From Methylovulum sp. (lineage in GTDB: Bacteria; Pseudomonadota; Gammaproteobacteria; Methylococcales; Methylomonadaceae), in assembly GCA_030653435.1 (NCBI GenBank), contig JAURZI010000141.1, positions 62,001 to 126,000 on the forward strand: 64,000 bases of DNA, given 5' to 3'. This document shows, piece by piece, positions 63,822 to 64,000 of the stretch (its first letter is position 1; each line of letters begins with the position of its first letter). A model generated the notes under the pieces. The model saw only the letters and a program-made list of their open reading frames with translations, was not told the DNA's origin and searched no databases. A program made the translations under genes and the position numbers.

Positions 63822-64000
63822 TTATTCTGCCGGTGTAGTATGGTGTTGGATGTGTTCCTGGATGGCATCGTTGCCGTGTTCGTTTGCTTGGGCATCGAAC
63901 CATTCATGAAGTGCCTGGACAAGTAGCGGATATTCAGTCGTGAGATGAATTTGCCCACCTTTTTCTAAGGCGCTATATTCAAATTTTATATCATCGGTTT
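63822..64000 (-). CDS. C-terminal part of an unknown protein, 5' end outside the window
   Basis: A minus-strand frame is open from the right edge to the TAA at 63822 (59 codons). It encodes DDIKFEYSALEKGGQIHLTT, then YPLLVQALHEWFDAQ, ending HHTTPAE. The LTT..P.LV.ALH.WFDAQ pattern resembles the C-terminus of small secreted proteins often seen in proteobacteria, but I cannot name a family. The start lies beyond the window. Confidence 0.55.
   Translation of the reverse strand, partial: TDDIKFEYSALEKGGQIHLTTEYPLLVQALHEWFDAQANEHGNDAIQEHIQHHTTPAE

Overview
The window looks like chromosome of a gammaproteobacterium, most probably a methanotroph-type member of the Methylococcales. This is an inference from gene content: a CrtN/CrtI-type carotenoid desaturase, a nifB-nifO-nifQ block with several ferredoxins, glycogen phosphorylase with ATP-type phosphofructokinase, and a ParA/SRP RNA/dnaX/ybaB/recR housekeeping block. 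No methane oxidation gene is present, so the assignment is not proven. No prophage, insertion sequence, CRISPR array or tRNA was seen.

Layout. 1-7.0 kb: housekeeping genes on the minus strand (a DUF4124-like fragment, yggT, proC, mgtE, glgP, a ParA-family ATPase). 7.1-11.7 kb, plus strand: the 4.5S/SRP RNA gene, dnaX, ybaB, recR, a HIT protein and a carotenoid desaturase. 11.7-15.8 kb, minus strand: a four-gene orphan biosynthetic operon (PhyH-like dioxygenase, methyltransferase, trans-acting malonyl acyltransferase, PksH-type enoyl-CoA hydratase) with no ketosynthase or carrier protein in view. 16.2-17.6 kb: two overlapping methyltransferase genes. 17.7-35.7 kb, minus strand: a seven-gene cluster, in order of transcription TpsB, giant TpsA exoprotein (about 3545 aa), DUF2341-LamG-ExbB fusion, ExbD, TonB, porin, periplasmic coiled-coil protein. 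It reads as a two-partner secretion system with its own proton-driven TonB motor and porin, and is the most interesting block here.

35.9-40.9 kb is a molybdenum-linked region: a periplasmic binding-protein-like gene diverging from a small secreted molybdopterin-fold protein and a di-haem peroxidase-like cytochrome, with modE next door. Two ModE-box-like operators lie in the divergent intergenic region. 41-53 kb holds two RTX-tailed repeat proteins (a 14-repeat delta-60/DUF5122 propeller protein and a 9-repeat RCC1-like protein) with homologous C-termini, a very small lysine-rich protein, a fatty acid desaturase, the AmmeMemoRadiSam trio and an XRE regulator. 53-57 kb carries an atypical pyruvate kinase and an ATP-type phosphofructokinase. 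57.2-62.5 kb is a nif block (nifB, 2[4Fe-4S] ferredoxin, nifO, flavodiiron protein, two 2Fe-2S ferredoxins, nifQ) preceded by a textbook NifA site / IHF site / sigma-54 promoter. The right end has an Hsp20 gene, a secreted hypothetical protein and a gene running off the edge.

Several families of short palindromic repeats recur between and inside genes. One GC-rich element and one TACGC-type element lie in frame within the apparent signal-peptide region of the TpsA exoprotein.
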